Below, in pieces: positions 1-8,196 of a DNA stretch of 64,000 bases. The stretch covers positions 1 to 64,000 of the forward strand of contig NZ_ADKM02000018.1 of assembly GCF_000178155.2 (NCBI RefSeq). The letters are read 5' to 3'. The notes under the pieces were generated by a model. It made no database searches and was not told the DNA's origin. It saw nothing but the letters and a program-made list of their open reading frames with translations. The DNA is from Hominimerdicola alba 8 (GTDB taxonomy: Bacteria > Bacillota > Clostridia > Oscillospirales > Ruminococcaceae). Each line of letters opens with the position of its first letter. Positions within the stretch are counted from its first letter, which is position 1. Made by a program: the position numbers and the translations under genes.

Positions 1-58
1 CTTCTGCCGACCTTATATATCATCTGTCTGTCATGCGCACCGTTAAGCCATGCACATC

Positions 59-1429
59 TCACTTCCTGAAAACGCTTTTTTTGCTGTAGACCGCGTAGGA
101 ACGTTCATCATCGTTCACCGCATCTTCCAGCGCCTTTTCAGCCATGTCGTAAAGTTCGTCATAGTCGCCGCTGCTGTGAGGGAACACCGCCGCGCCTATA
201 CATATCTGCATATCACCCTGATTTGCCAGCATCACCGAGTTCATATGCTCGCTCAGCTTCACAAGGCTGTCTTTCAGCGCATCGTTCGCCTTGAACAGGT
301 CATACTGGGTGAAGTTCGCCATAACTATGAACTTGCCCTCGCCTATCCTGCCGACTATGTTCTCAGATGTCGGGTCGTCTGTGCCGAAGAACTCTGCCAG
401 ACCGCGATAGGTCTTGATTATCGAGCCGTTGTATCCCGCTCTGCCGTAGCGCTTGCCCAGTTCTTCCATATTGACTATCTTCACCAGCGCCAGCATGTAT
501 GTCGAGCCTGCCGCGCAGGTTTCCAGCCTGTCTGCTATGGTGTTCTCAGCCTCTTCCGCGTTGGTTATGCCTGTAAGCATATCCACTTCGGGTGTCAGCA
601 TCGGTGAGCCGCCCAACGACTGTTCGTCCTTTGTACGCACCACATACATGACAGTCAGCACCGCCATAGTCAGCACCATCAGCACCGCCACTTCCAGCGC
701 CAGCTTCTTATAGAATTCATAAATGGCTGTCATGTCCTTTATCAGCACGATCTTCCAGCCGTTGTCGAGCGTCCTGCAAACCTGAACTGCGGTATCTGTG
801 ATAACAGCGTAGCTGCCGCCCTCTCCCTCTTCAGGTTCGAGAGTTCCTTCGCTGTTGGATACCGACATTATCACATTGCCGTCACCGTCCTCCAGCAGCA
901 TGCCCACTTTGTCTTTCAGTTCAGCATCAGTCAGCATATATCGCAGTTCATCAGTGTAAAATCCGCCTACGAACAGCGTGTGTTCATTGGCGCGGCATAT
1001 GTAAAACACCTTGTTGAAATTGCCATCTATGCCTGTCACCCATATCCTGCGCTTTTCGCCCAGCATATCGGTCAGCACAGGGTATATCTTTCCGTCATCA
1101 TCGCCCAGCAGTTCCCGCGAACCCTCCGACAGCTTGCCTGCCGCCGCATCATTTCGGTAGAGCAGTGTGAAATCGCAGTAATTGTCGATAAGACTCAGCC
1201 CCGTGACCTTGTTCTTCAGTTCAGATAACCTGCGGGTCATATCATACTCGCTCATAGTCGAGAAGTCAGCCGCATCAAAATCGGTATACTCGCTGTCAGC
1301 CATCAGTGTAACGCTTGCATCTTCCAGCTTTGCGAGCTGCATATCCAGTCCCGAAGCCGCCTGCTGTGCGGATATCCTGAGCATCTCGGCTTCATTTTCC
1401 AGTTGTTTGTCATAGTGGATATACCCCAT
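59..1429 (-). CDS. Membrane sensor protein with degenerate GGDEF domain
   Basis: 456 aa. Residues 1-240 look like an extracytoplasmic sensor (Cache-like, weak call), one membrane helix lies at about 243-264, and residues 284-450 resemble a GGDEF domain, with DMLTGITN in place of the usual DxLTGLxN. The active-site loop reads GEGKF (363-367) instead of GGDEF and no inhibitory RxxD is evident, so cyclase activity is unlikely; a c-di-GMP or GTP-binding or scaffolding role is possible. Sensors of this layout normally have a first membrane helix before the sensor domain. Here an in-frame TAA lies one codon upstream of the chosen ATG, so that helix is absent. The gene may be an N-terminally eroded paralogue. 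It diverges from the rubrerythrin gene. Confidence 0.7.
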   Translation of the reverse strand: MGYIHYDKQLENEAEMLRISAQQAASGLDMQLAKLEDASVTLMADSEYTDFDAADFSTMSEYDMTRRLSELKNKVTGLSLIDNYCDFTLLYRNDAAAGKLSEGSRELLGDDDGKIYPVLTDMLGEKRRIWVTGIDGNFNKVFYICRANEHTLFVGGFYTDELRYMLTDAELKDKVGMLLEDGDGNVIMSVSNSEGTLEPEEGEGGSYAVITDTAVQVCRTLDNGWKIVLIKDMTAIYEFYKKLALEVAVLMVLTMAVLTVMYVVRTKDEQSLGGSPMLTPEVDMLTGITNAEEAENTIADRLETCAAGSTYMLALVKIVNMEELGKRYGRAGYNGSIIKTYRGLAEFFGTDDPTSENIVGRIGEGKFIVMANFTQYDLFKANDALKDSLVKLSEHMNSVMLANQGDMQICIGAAVFPHSSGDYDELYDMAEKALEDAVNDDERSYAVYSKKSVFRK

Positions 1430-1505
1430 AAATTAAAAAACCCCTTTTGTCAAAATAGACAAAATTCGTATAGAATATTCTACTCCCCGTAAGGCGCGGT
1501 TAGTC

Positions 1506-1555
1506 TTGACAAAGAGGGACTTTTCGTGCGATAATCAAAAAAAGTCCAAAGGAGG
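1506..1555 (+). promoter_or_regulatory. Sigma-A-type promoter and RBS of rubrerythrin
   Basis: TTGACA at 1506-1511 and GATAAT at 1530-1535 are separated by 18 nt. AGGAGG at 1550-1555 precedes the ATG at 1563, which rules out the longer reading that begins at 1506 inside the promoter. Confidence 0.7.
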
Positions 1556-1562
1556 AATTAAC

Positions 1563-2111
1563 ATGAAGAAGTTTGTATGTACGATCTGCGGTTATATCTA
1601 TGAGGGCGAGTCTGCTCCCGAAAAGTGTCCCCAGTGCAACGCTCCCGCATCAAAGTTCGATGAACTTAAGGAAGCGGCTGAACTGACATGGGCTGATGAG
1701 CACAGAGTCGGCATCGCACAGGGTCTTGACCCTGAGATAGTTGCAGGTCTTAAGGAAAATTTCAACGGCGAGTGCAGTGAGGTAGGCATGTATCTGGCTA
1801 TGGCAAGGGTCGCTTACAGAGAGGGCTATCCCGAAGTTGGTCTGTATTATGAGAAGGCGGCTTGGGAAGAGGCTGAGCATGCGGCTAAGTTCGCTGAACT
1901 GCTGGGCGAGGTCGTAACACCTTCCACAAAGAAGAACCTTGAAATGAGATACATGGCTGAGAACGGCGCATGCGAAGGCAAGATGAAGCTGGCAAAACGC
2001 GCTAAGGAACTGGGCTATGATGCAGTACACGACACCGTTCACGAGATGGCTAAGGACGAAGCAAGACACGGCTGCGGCTTCAAGGGTCTGTATGACAGAT
2101 ATTTCAAGTAA
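1563..2111 (+). CDS. Reverse rubrerythrin (N-terminal rubredoxin)
   Basis: 182 aa. A rubredoxin-like FeS4 site comes first (CTIC at 6-9 and CPQC at 22-25), followed by a ferritin-like diiron domain with EEAEH and DEARHG motifs. In classic rubrerythrin the order is reversed; this layout is the 'reverse rubrerythrin' of clostridia, which reduces hydrogen peroxide (and oxygen) to water with electrons from NADH via rubredoxin reductase and partners. It is cytoplasmic and supports an obligate anaerobe coping with oxygen. The gene is monocistronic, with its own promoter and a strong terminator. The start is fixed by AGGAGG 7 nt upstream. Confidence 0.92.
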   Translation: MKKFVCTICGYIYEGESAPEKCPQCNAPASKFDELKEAAELTWADEHRVGIAQGLDPEIVAGLKENFNGECSEVGMYLAMARVAYREGYPEVGLYYEKAAWEEAEHAAKFAELLGEVVTPSTKKNLEMRYMAENGACEGKMKLAKRAKELGYDAVHDTVHEMAKDEARHGCGFKGLYDRYFK

Positions 2112-2127
2112 TATGTACGCATAACGC

Positions 2128-2161
2128 AAAAGGCATGAGGATATCTCCCCATGCCTTTTTT
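2128..2161. terminator. Bidirectional terminator between rubrerythrin and four-helix gene
   Basis: The stem AAAAGGCATG / CATGCCTTTT is followed by T-runs on both strands and serves the two convergent genes. Confidence 0.85.
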
Positions 2162-2170
2162 TGTGCCTTT

Positions 2171-2605
2171 TTACAGAAATGCCCTCATATCGGCTGAAAG
2201 CTGTTCCTCGATGGATATGAGCTTTTTGGTGATGTCTTTGGAATATTCCTCAGCGGCGGCGTACTGGTTGAGGTACTTTGAAAGTGACTTTATGCCCATA
2301 TTGCACCCATCGGTGATGAACTCTGCGGCGGCGCTGTCAGTGTCTTTGGTGACCAGCTTGAAGTTCGCCTTGATACTGCCCATGACCTCAGCTATCATCG
2401 GCGGGTCTTTGCCGTCATCTCCGAAACGGTCAAGGCGGCGGGCTATCTCACGGGACATCTCCATGTGCTGAGCTTTGCTGTGGTCAAGCACCTTTTTCAG
2501 CGGCTCGCTCAGCCGAAACTCCATCGTGTCCTCAATTGAAGAAACTCCCATCTTCACGCCCGCATCGCACTCCCTCAGCAGGCGTATGGTGTCTTTTTCT
2601 ATCAT
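2171..2605 (-). CDS. Four-helix-bundle ferritin-like protein of unknown role
   Basis: 144 aa from the ATG at 2605, which has an AAAGGAC ribosome site; the reading frame continues upstream but without start support. The protein is soluble and mostly helical. It contains MIEKDTIRLLRECDAGVKMG near the start and ITDGCNMGIKSLSKYLNQY near residue 110, and resembles the uncharacterised DUF2383-like four-helix proteins common in Clostridia. Carboxylates and histidine (SKAQHMEMSREI) are spaced as in helical bundles, but I cannot show a metal site. Monocistronic, convergent with rubrerythrin. The family assignment is from recall of similar proteins; function unknown. Confidence 0.7.
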   Translation of the reverse strand: MIEKDTIRLLRECDAGVKMGVSSIEDTMEFRLSEPLKKVLDHSKAQHMEMSREIARRLDRFGDDGKDPPMIAEVMGSIKANFKLVTKDTDSAAAEFITDGCNMGIKSLSKYLNQYAAAEEYSKDITKKLISIEEQLSADMRAFL

Positions 2606-2663
2606 GCTATCAGTCCTTTCGGTGTTGATGATCTTATTATTGCCGAAATGCCGCGCAAGTATA

Positions 2664-2718
2664 CAAAAAGGCGGCACCGCCTCTCCGCCCCCTTACGGGG
2701 ACGCAGTCTGGTGCCGCC
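2664..2718 (-). terminator. Terminator of lipoprotein gene
   Basis: Inverted repeat GGCGGCACC (2670-2678) / GGTGCCGCC (2710-2718), followed on the minus strand by TTTTT. Confidence 0.75.
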
Positions 2719-2734
2719 ACTCACTGTCAAATTG

Positions 2735-3331
2735 TTATTTCGCCGCGATATCCAGCTTGTAAACAGCTGTCAGCGGTTCGGCATCGGGAAGTTCTATCCC
2801 CGAAATATCGGGCGCATCGAGCGAACTGAAATACACCTCGCCATCAGCGATGTAAACAGGCGCACCGTCAATGCCGTGACCCTGTATAAAGCCCTTGCCC
2901 GCTTCAAAAAGTTCAGTCTGCGCGTTATCAGCGCCGCCGCCCGAAACATTGCCGTCTTCTGCCGTTGAAATGCACATCAGCAGGCGGTCGTCAGCCTTGT
3001 CGATGATGAAATATTCATATCCGCGTGCTTTGGCAGACCACACACCGTCATCAAGGGTGAAGTCATAAGCCATCTGCGGTTCGGCAAGCCAGAGGTCATC
3101 GGGGTTTCTGAACACCTCAGCCACCATGCTGTTTTCAGGGGCTTGCAGATAAGCGCTGTACTCACTGTTCAGGTATTCGCTTATTATCCTGCATTTCTCG
3201 GTCATATCGGGCTTATCTATGCCGCTGATGTCAACAGTCTGCCTGACCGCAGGCTGACTATCGCTGACGACTTTGCCGCATGCCGAAAATACCGTCGCAC
3301 AAGCAAAGATCAAAGGTATCATCTTTTTCAT
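2735..3331 (-). CDS. Putative lipoprotein of unknown function
   Basis: 198 aa from the ATG at 3331, which has a GGAGGTG site; a longer reading upstream runs through the promoter and is rejected. Residues 1-18 form a lipoprotein signal (MKKMIPLIFACATVFSAC, lipobox FSAC, lipidated Cys18), so the protein should be anchored on the outer face of the membrane. The mature part is acidic with mixed alpha/beta composition and no motif I recognise. Own promoter and terminator. Confidence 0.75.
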   Translation of the reverse strand: MKKMIPLIFACATVFSACGKVVSDSQPAVRQTVDISGIDKPDMTEKCRIISEYLNSEYSAYLQAPENSMVAEVFRNPDDLWLAEPQMAYDFTLDDGVWSAKARGYEYFIIDKADDRLLMCISTAEDGNVSGGGADNAQTELFEAGKGFIQGHGIDGAPVYIADGEVYFSSLDAPDISGIELPDAEPLTAVYKLDIAAK

Positions 3332-3385
3332 AGTGAAGCACCTCCGAACTGATATATTGTACGTTGTCTGTTCATTTATGACATC

Positions 3386-3414
3386 ATTATACCACTTTCC
3401 TCCCCCGATTTCAA
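3386..3414 (-). promoter_or_regulatory. Promoter of the lipoprotein gene
   Basis: On the minus strand, TTGAAA (3409-3414) and TATAAT (3386-3391) are separated by 17 nt. Confidence 0.75.
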
Positions 3415-3502
3415 CAGTTAACGGCAGTTCTGTAACCATTTTTGTACATCTGCACATTTTGAGCGCACACTTTTCCGCCCTTTTCACAATTCGGGAGGGT
3501 CG

Positions 3503-3533
3503 AAAAAAGCGGCACGCTGTTTCGCATGCCGCC
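3503..3533 (-). terminator. Terminator of aquaporin gene
   Basis: GC-rich hairpin GGCGGCATGC / GCGTGCCGC followed by six T on the minus strand. Confidence 0.8.
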
Positions 3534-3547
3534 CTCTTTATCGCTTG

Positions 3548-4249
3548 TTACTTTTCTGCCGACAGGAATTTGTAAGTGAATGCCGCCAGTGCCGAACCTG
3601 CGAAAGGTCCCACGATGAACACCCACAGTTCCTTTATGGGCTGATCGTTGTCGAAGATAGCCGCGAATACTGCGGGGAACAGGCTTCTTGCGGGGTTTAC
3701 CGATGTGCCTGTCAGACCGATGCCCAGTATGTGTACCAGCACCAGCGTCAGACCGATGATGAGTCCGCCGAAAGAACCGTGGCCCGCCTTGCTGTCGGTA
3801 ACGCCCAGTATGGTCAGCACAAAGATGAATGTGAGAACTATCTCAACTACCAGACCTGCCGCGATACTGCCGTTAACACCGCCCAGACCGTTCGCGCCGA
3901 AGCCGCCTGTCTTGTCCTCAACGCCGCCCAGCGTGAAGATTATCGCCAGTATAGCCGAACCCAGAAGCGAACCCGCGCACTGTGAAAGCACATAGCCCAC
4001 AAACTCACTGCCTGTCATGCCGCCCTTTATCAGAACGCCCAGCGATACCGCAGGGTTTATGTGACAGCCCGAAATGTTGCCCACGCAGTAAGCCATTCCC
4101 ACTATCACCAGACCGAAAGCCAGCGCGGTGAGTATGTAGCCGCCGCCGTTCACGGCATCACAGCCCACCAGCATGGCAGTGCCGCAGCCGCAGGTCACAA
4201 GCACGCATGTGCCGATGCACTCGGCAAGATACTTTTTCATTTTTTCCAT
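3548..4249 (-). CDS. MIP-family aquaporin / glycerol channel
   Basis: 233 aa membrane channel for water and/or small solutes such as glycerol. Both half-helix signatures are present: NPAVS after GCHI in the first half and NPARS after GTSV in the second, with the selectivity-filter arginine in NPARS. The length and six hydrophobic segments fit the family. Short loops and a His in GCHINPAV suggest an AqpZ-like water channel rather than GlpF, but the substrate cannot be settled by eye. Strong AGGAGG before the ATG at 4249; an alternative Met lies 3 codons in. Monocistronic with its own terminator. Confidence 0.88.
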   Translation of the reverse strand: MEKMKKYLAECIGTCVLVTCGCGTAMLVGCDAVNGGGYILTALAFGLVIVGMAYCVGNISGCHINPAVSLGVLIKGGMTGSEFVGYVLSQCAGSLLGSAILAIIFTLGGVEDKTGGFGANGLGGVNGSIAAGLVVEIVLTFIFVLTILGVTDSKAGHGSFGGLIIGLTLVLVHILGIGLTGTSVNPARSLFPAVFAAIFDNDQPIKELWVFIVGPFAGSALAAFTYKFLSAEK

Positions 4250-4521
4250 GTCAAGACCTCCTCTTAAATGTCAGAAAAACGCGCGTTTGCGCAGTTGCCG
4301 CCGATGTCCCCCGCCCGACGGGGCAGAGTTTACCATTTAAATTATATCCGAGTTCGGGCGGCTTGTCCAGCGAAAACGGACGGATTTTACATTGTATCTT
4401 TAAAATTATACTTTTTAGACAATCACGCCGCGTGATAATTGGGCAATTACACCGTCCCGAACGCCCCGCGCATAACTATCCCCAATACGCCCGCGAACCG
4501 CCCGTCATAAAACGGAGGGCA
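4250..4521. other. Intergenic region between aquaporin start and uxuB stop
   Basis: 272 bases. It must hold the aquaporin promoter; a minus-strand TATAAT occurs near 4405-4415, but no well-placed -35 box was found. No terminator for uxuB, repeat or small gene was recognised. Confidence 0.4.
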
Positions 4522-6126
4522 TCATTCCGCCGACACCGCATCGTGCAGGACTTTTCTGACTGCCCCCGCACCTGCCAGCATCTTGTCGAGGTAAGCGGCT
4601 ATCTTATCTGCCAGCCCGACACTCACAAGGTCAGCGCCGAAGAGAGCTTCGTTTTTCAGCACTGATTCAACAGCCGCCCTGTCACAGCCCTTGCCGAACC
4701 ATTCGGGGCGGACTGTCTTCTGCATCTCGTCAAGCATCGGGTCGGCGCTGAGTTCCATCGGTGCGCCGTCATCTCCGACAGCTGTCAGGTATCTCAGCCA
4801 AGCCGCTATGACGAGTGGTATCATCTCCAGTTTTGATGCACTGCCCTTTTCGGCATACGCACGCACCGTCCCGCCGAAGCGTATGGCAAGTTTCTGGCTG
4901 GTATCGGTGGCTATGCGCTGGGGGGTATCGGGCAGATAGCTGTTAGGCAGACGTTCTTCAAGCACCTCTCTGAGGAAGTTTTCGGGGCTTATCATGTGCG
5001 GGTCGATGACCACAGGCAGACCCTCCTTATACCCCAGACGGTACACCAGCGCTTTCAGGTCGCTGTCTTCCATCTCTTCCGATATCTTCTTATGCCCCAG
5101 CAGACAGCCGAAAACTGCCAGCGCAGTGTGCAGAGGGTTAAGGCAGGTCATAACTTTCATCTTCTCAGCCCTGTCCACCGACTCTCTGTCGGTCATGTAA
5201 ACGCCCGCCTTTTCAAGGGGCGGTCTGCCGTTGGGGAAATCGTCCTCTATGACCAGATATTCGGGCATCTCGGCATTTACGAAAGGCGCTGTGAAAGTGC
5301 CGCGCGAAGTTTTTACAGGCGACATGCCCTCAACGCCCAGCGCAGTCAGTTCGCCGCATATGGTGCTGTCGGGGCGCGGGGTTATCTTGTCTATCATGCT
5401 CCAGGGGAAGCTGACTTTCGGGCTTTTGAGCCATTCCACGAAATCAGCGCCGCAGAAGCCGCGCCTGCACCAGCCCTCAGCTATGGTCAGCACGCTTTCT
5501 TTCAGCTTTTCACCGTTGCGGCTGCAATTATCCATGCTGACGAGAGCGACAGGTGTGCCGCCCGCGCAGAACCTTTCATACATGAGCGCCGCCGTCACCG
5601 ACATGGCAGAGCGCAGTTCACCCGACATGCCGTCGTCGATATCGGCTTGCACATACGGCAGTATATCGCCGTTCATATCTTTTACGGCATAGCCTTTCTC
5701 GGTTATGGTGTAGGATATCATTTGCAGGCTGTCACTTTTCGCGATAGTTCCGAGTTTCGCCATACCCTCGCCTTTTGCGCACACAGCGCCGCCGATACTG
5801 CCTATCACCCGCAGATATTTCTCGCCCCTTGCGGGCAGACCCACCAGCAGTGAGAGGTCATCGTATGGGTCGTATATCTTATCGATAGTTTCTGTATCGA
5901 AGCTGTCGGCGGCTATTATGCCGCTGTCCATATCGCCCTGACAGATAAGATCATCAGCCAGCCTTGCGATATACCCGCGAAAGATGTTGCCCCCGCCGAA
6001 ATGCACCCAACGCGGGGCTTTTTCGGTGTTTCGCTTTATCATATCGGTATCGTACAGCGGCAGTATGAAGCCTTTCTCCTGCCAGAGGGCTTTTTCGCTG
6101 ACGATGCTTTGGGTATTGAGTTTCAT
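4522..6126 (-). CDS. uxuB: Fructuronate reductase (mannonate oxidoreductase) family
   Basis: 534 aa NAD-dependent long-chain mannitol dehydrogenase family enzyme. It should interconvert D-fructuronate and D-mannonate in glucuronate breakdown. The N-terminal nucleotide-binding motif HFGGGNIFRG is at 42-51. The C-terminal catalytic region contains KMKVMTCLNPLHTALAVFG (about 325-345), matching the K...N..H pattern of the family. It lies 11 nt downstream of kdgK in the same direction, and the nearby uxuA supports the uxu assignment over mannitol or altronate enzymes. Tagaturonate reductase (UxaB) is the main alternative. Confidence 0.87.
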   Translation of the reverse strand: MKLNTQSIVSEKALWQEKGFILPLYDTDMIKRNTEKAPRWVHFGGGNIFRGYIARLADDLICQGDMDSGIIAADSFDTETIDKIYDPYDDLSLLVGLPARGEKYLRVIGSIGGAVCAKGEGMAKLGTIAKSDSLQMISYTITEKGYAVKDMNGDILPYVQADIDDGMSGELRSAMSVTAALMYERFCAGGTPVALVSMDNCSRNGEKLKESVLTIAEGWCRRGFCGADFVEWLKSPKVSFPWSMIDKITPRPDSTICGELTALGVEGMSPVKTSRGTFTAPFVNAEMPEYLVIEDDFPNGRPPLEKAGVYMTDRESVDRAEKMKVMTCLNPLHTALAVFGCLLGHKKISEEMEDSDLKALVYRLGYKEGLPVVIDPHMISPENFLREVLEERLPNSYLPDTPQRIATDTSQKLAIRFGGTVRAYAEKGSASKLEMIPLVIAAWLRYLTAVGDDGAPMELSADPMLDEMQKTVRPEWFGKGCDRAAVESVLKNEALFGADLVSVGLADKIAAYLDKMLAGAGAVRKVLHDAVSAE

Positions 6127-6137
6127 AGCAATTCTCC

Positions 6138-7151
6138 TTATCTTTGTACCTGTGCCGAGCCGTTCCCGAACGCCAGTGCTTTCACTTCATCGGCAGACAT
6201 CAGGTTGCAGTCGCCCTCTACCGAGAGTTTCAGGCAGGAAGCCGCCGCCGCGAACTCCACCGCATCATGGGTGGACATACCCTCAGACAGGGCGTATATC
6301 AGCCCCGCCGCGAAGCTGTCGCCGCCGCCCACGCGGTCAACCACATGGGAGGTATACTCGCGGCTGAAGCAGTGCTGTTCGCCGTCATACAGCAGAGCCG
6401 CCCAGCGGTTGTCCTCCGCACTGAGGGTAGTGCGCAGTGTTATGGCGACTTTTTTCAGCCCGAAGCGTTCTCTCAGCTGTTCAGCCACAGCTTTGTAGGC
6501 GTTATAATCGCTGTCATCGCGGGCGTTGGTGGGTATGCCGAAGAGTTCTTCCGCCTGATCTCTTCCGCCGATGTAGATATCGGTATAGCGGAGTATCTCA
6601 GCCATGACCCGACCCGCAGTTTCCTTATCCCACAGTTTGCGGCGGAAATTTATATCACAGCTGACAGTCAGACCCATCTCCTTAGCGGTCCTGACGGCTT
6701 CAAGTGCGGCTTTGGCGGCTTCACCGCCCAGCGCGGGGGTTATGCCCGTTATGTGGAACCAGTCAGCGCCCGCGAGAAGTCCGCGCCAGTCATAGTCTTC
6801 CGCCTTAGCGGTGGCAAAAGCCGAACCTGCCCTGTCATAGATGACTTTTGAGGGTCTTTGCGCGGCACCTTTTTCGATGAAATAAATGCCTATCCTGTCA
6901 CCGCCGCGAATGACCGCAGAGGTATCCACCCCGTACTGACGGAGTGTATTTATCGCCGCCTGACCTATCTCATGGGCAGGCAGTCGGCTGACGAACTTTG
7001 CATCATACCCGAACTGCACCAGCGAAACGGCGGTATTTGCTTCACCGCCGCCATATACCACGCCGAAGCTGTCCGCCTGAATAAATCTTTTATGTTCTTC
7101 GGGTGAGAGCCGCATAAGCAGTTCCCCGAATGTTACTACTTTTCTTGCCAT
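6138..7151 (-). CDS. kdgK: 2-keto-3-deoxygluconate kinase (PfkB family)
   Basis: 337 aa ribokinase/PfkB sugar kinase that phosphorylates 2-keto-3-deoxygluconate to KDPG, the step after mannonate dehydratase. The substrate-side motif GGGEANTAVSLVQFG is at 34-48. The ATP and anion-hole motif DRVGGGDSFAAG is at 272-283, with catalytic Asp278. KDGK function is inferred from the uxuA and uxuB neighbours. The ribosome site is weak (GGTGA), and the 5' side runs straight into repeat block A with no clear promoter of its own, so expression may depend on read-through from uxuA across the repeat. Confidence 0.88.
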   Translation of the reverse strand: MARKVVTFGELLMRLSPEEHKRFIQADSFGVVYGGGEANTAVSLVQFGYDAKFVSRLPAHEIGQAAINTLRQYGVDTSAVIRGGDRIGIYFIEKGAAQRPSKVIYDRAGSAFATAKAEDYDWRGLLAGADWFHITGITPALGGEAAKAALEAVRTAKEMGLTVSCDINFRRKLWDKETAGRVMAEILRYTDIYIGGRDQAEELFGIPTNARDDSDYNAYKAVAEQLRERFGLKKVAITLRTTLSAEDNRWAALLYDGEQHCFSREYTSHVVDRVGGGDSFAAGLIYALSEGMSTHDAVEFAAAASCLKLSVEGDCNLMSADEVKALAFGNGSAQVQR

Positions 7152-7187
7152 ATCTGTTCACCATTTTTTATTAGTTTTTTGTTTGAT

Positions 7188-7670
7188 TTTTTGGGGTAGG
7201 GCGGGGGCTTGCTCCCGCCGTGTTACACCGCCACGCCGTGTTACATAACACCACCATGTTTAACGCCGAATTATCGGGTCACCGCCGCGAGGATTTGCCG
7301 TTTTATCGCGGGGGTGTGCGGCAAACTTGGGGTAGGGCGGGGGCTTGCTCCCGCCGCTTGATTATCGCCATGCCGTGTTAAAACGCCGAATTATCGGGTC
7401 ACCGCCGCGAGGGTTCGCCGTTTTATCGCGAGTGTGTGCGGCAAACTTGGGGTAGGGCGGGGGCTTGCTCCCGCCGCTTGATTATCGCCATGCCGTGTTA
7501 AAACGCCGAATTATCGGGTCATCGCCGAAAGGGTTTGCCGTTTTATCGCGAGTGTGTGCGGGTCGAACGGCGGGAGCAAGCCCCCGCCCTACACTATTGA
7601 CAGTTACCCGCCAAAACAGCCCGCTTTCGGTCATGTCAATAATTATGAATTATGAATTATGAATTAAAAC
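7188..7670. repeat. Mosaic repeat block A1 with 120-bp tandem units
   Basis: Three tandem units; 7321-7440 and 7441-7560 are near-identical with an exact 120-bp period, and a divergent unit precedes them. Each starts with a G-rich/C-rich hairpin (GGCGGGGGCTTGCTCCCGCC) and contains GCCGAATTATCGGGTCA and GCCGTTTTATCGCG. The block ends with an inverted copy of the hairpin and an ATGAATT heptamer array (about 7642-7665). No credible gene. It separates uxuA from kdgK. Confidence 0.85.
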
Positions 7671-8196
7671 ACGCCCTACACCTTAGAATTGCGTTTCACG
7701 TAAGGGAGCGATGACCGACCGCCGCGAAAGTCTGCCTTTTTTATCACTTTGGAGCTATGACCGACCGCCGAAGACGCTGTCGCTGTTCGGCTAGATGTCG
7801 CGGGCAATTCGTCGCACGCACATGGTTTCTGCGGGGCGAGAATTTTGAGCACGCTCTTTTCTTTGCGAATTGCCCGCTCTTTTTTTGTAGGGCGGGGGCG
7901 TTCGCGACTGTGTCGGCGTTACTCTCGCCGTTGTTTACCGCCACGCCGTTGTTTACCGCCGCTTGTGGACGTTCATTTTGCTATGCTTTTATTGCTTGAT
8001 GTGCATTTTGGCTTTGTGCTTCGGTGATTGAGGGCTCTGCCCTCAAACTCCCGCAAGCCTGCTGGCGCGAGGCTTGACCGCGCGCTTTTTCTCGCGCATA
8101 GCTTTGTGTTCTTACTCGGCTTTGTTGGGCGGCAAAGTGACCGCTGAAACTGCCCACTTTCGCCCCTGCCAATAATTATGAATTATGAATTATCCA
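7671..8196. repeat. Mosaic repeat block A2
   Basis: Contains an inverted pair GCGGGCAATTCG / CGAATTGCCCGC around 7799-7883, the palindrome TTGAGGGCTCTGCCCTCAA, CAAGCC/GGCTTG arms, and the conserved end GCCAATAATTATGAATTATG. On the minus strand this end reads out of uxuA and provides its stop codon. The short open frames here are near-identical DNA repeated elsewhere and show no sign of coding. Confidence 0.85.

Noticed and set aside
4996-5853. 285-codon plus-strand frame opposite uxuB
   Set aside because: Shadow of uxuB; no ribosome site and His/Arg-rich antisense composition.
7321-7560. Regular tandem repeats resembling a CRISPR array
   Set aside because: The whole 120-bp unit repeats without unique spacers, and no cas genes are present.
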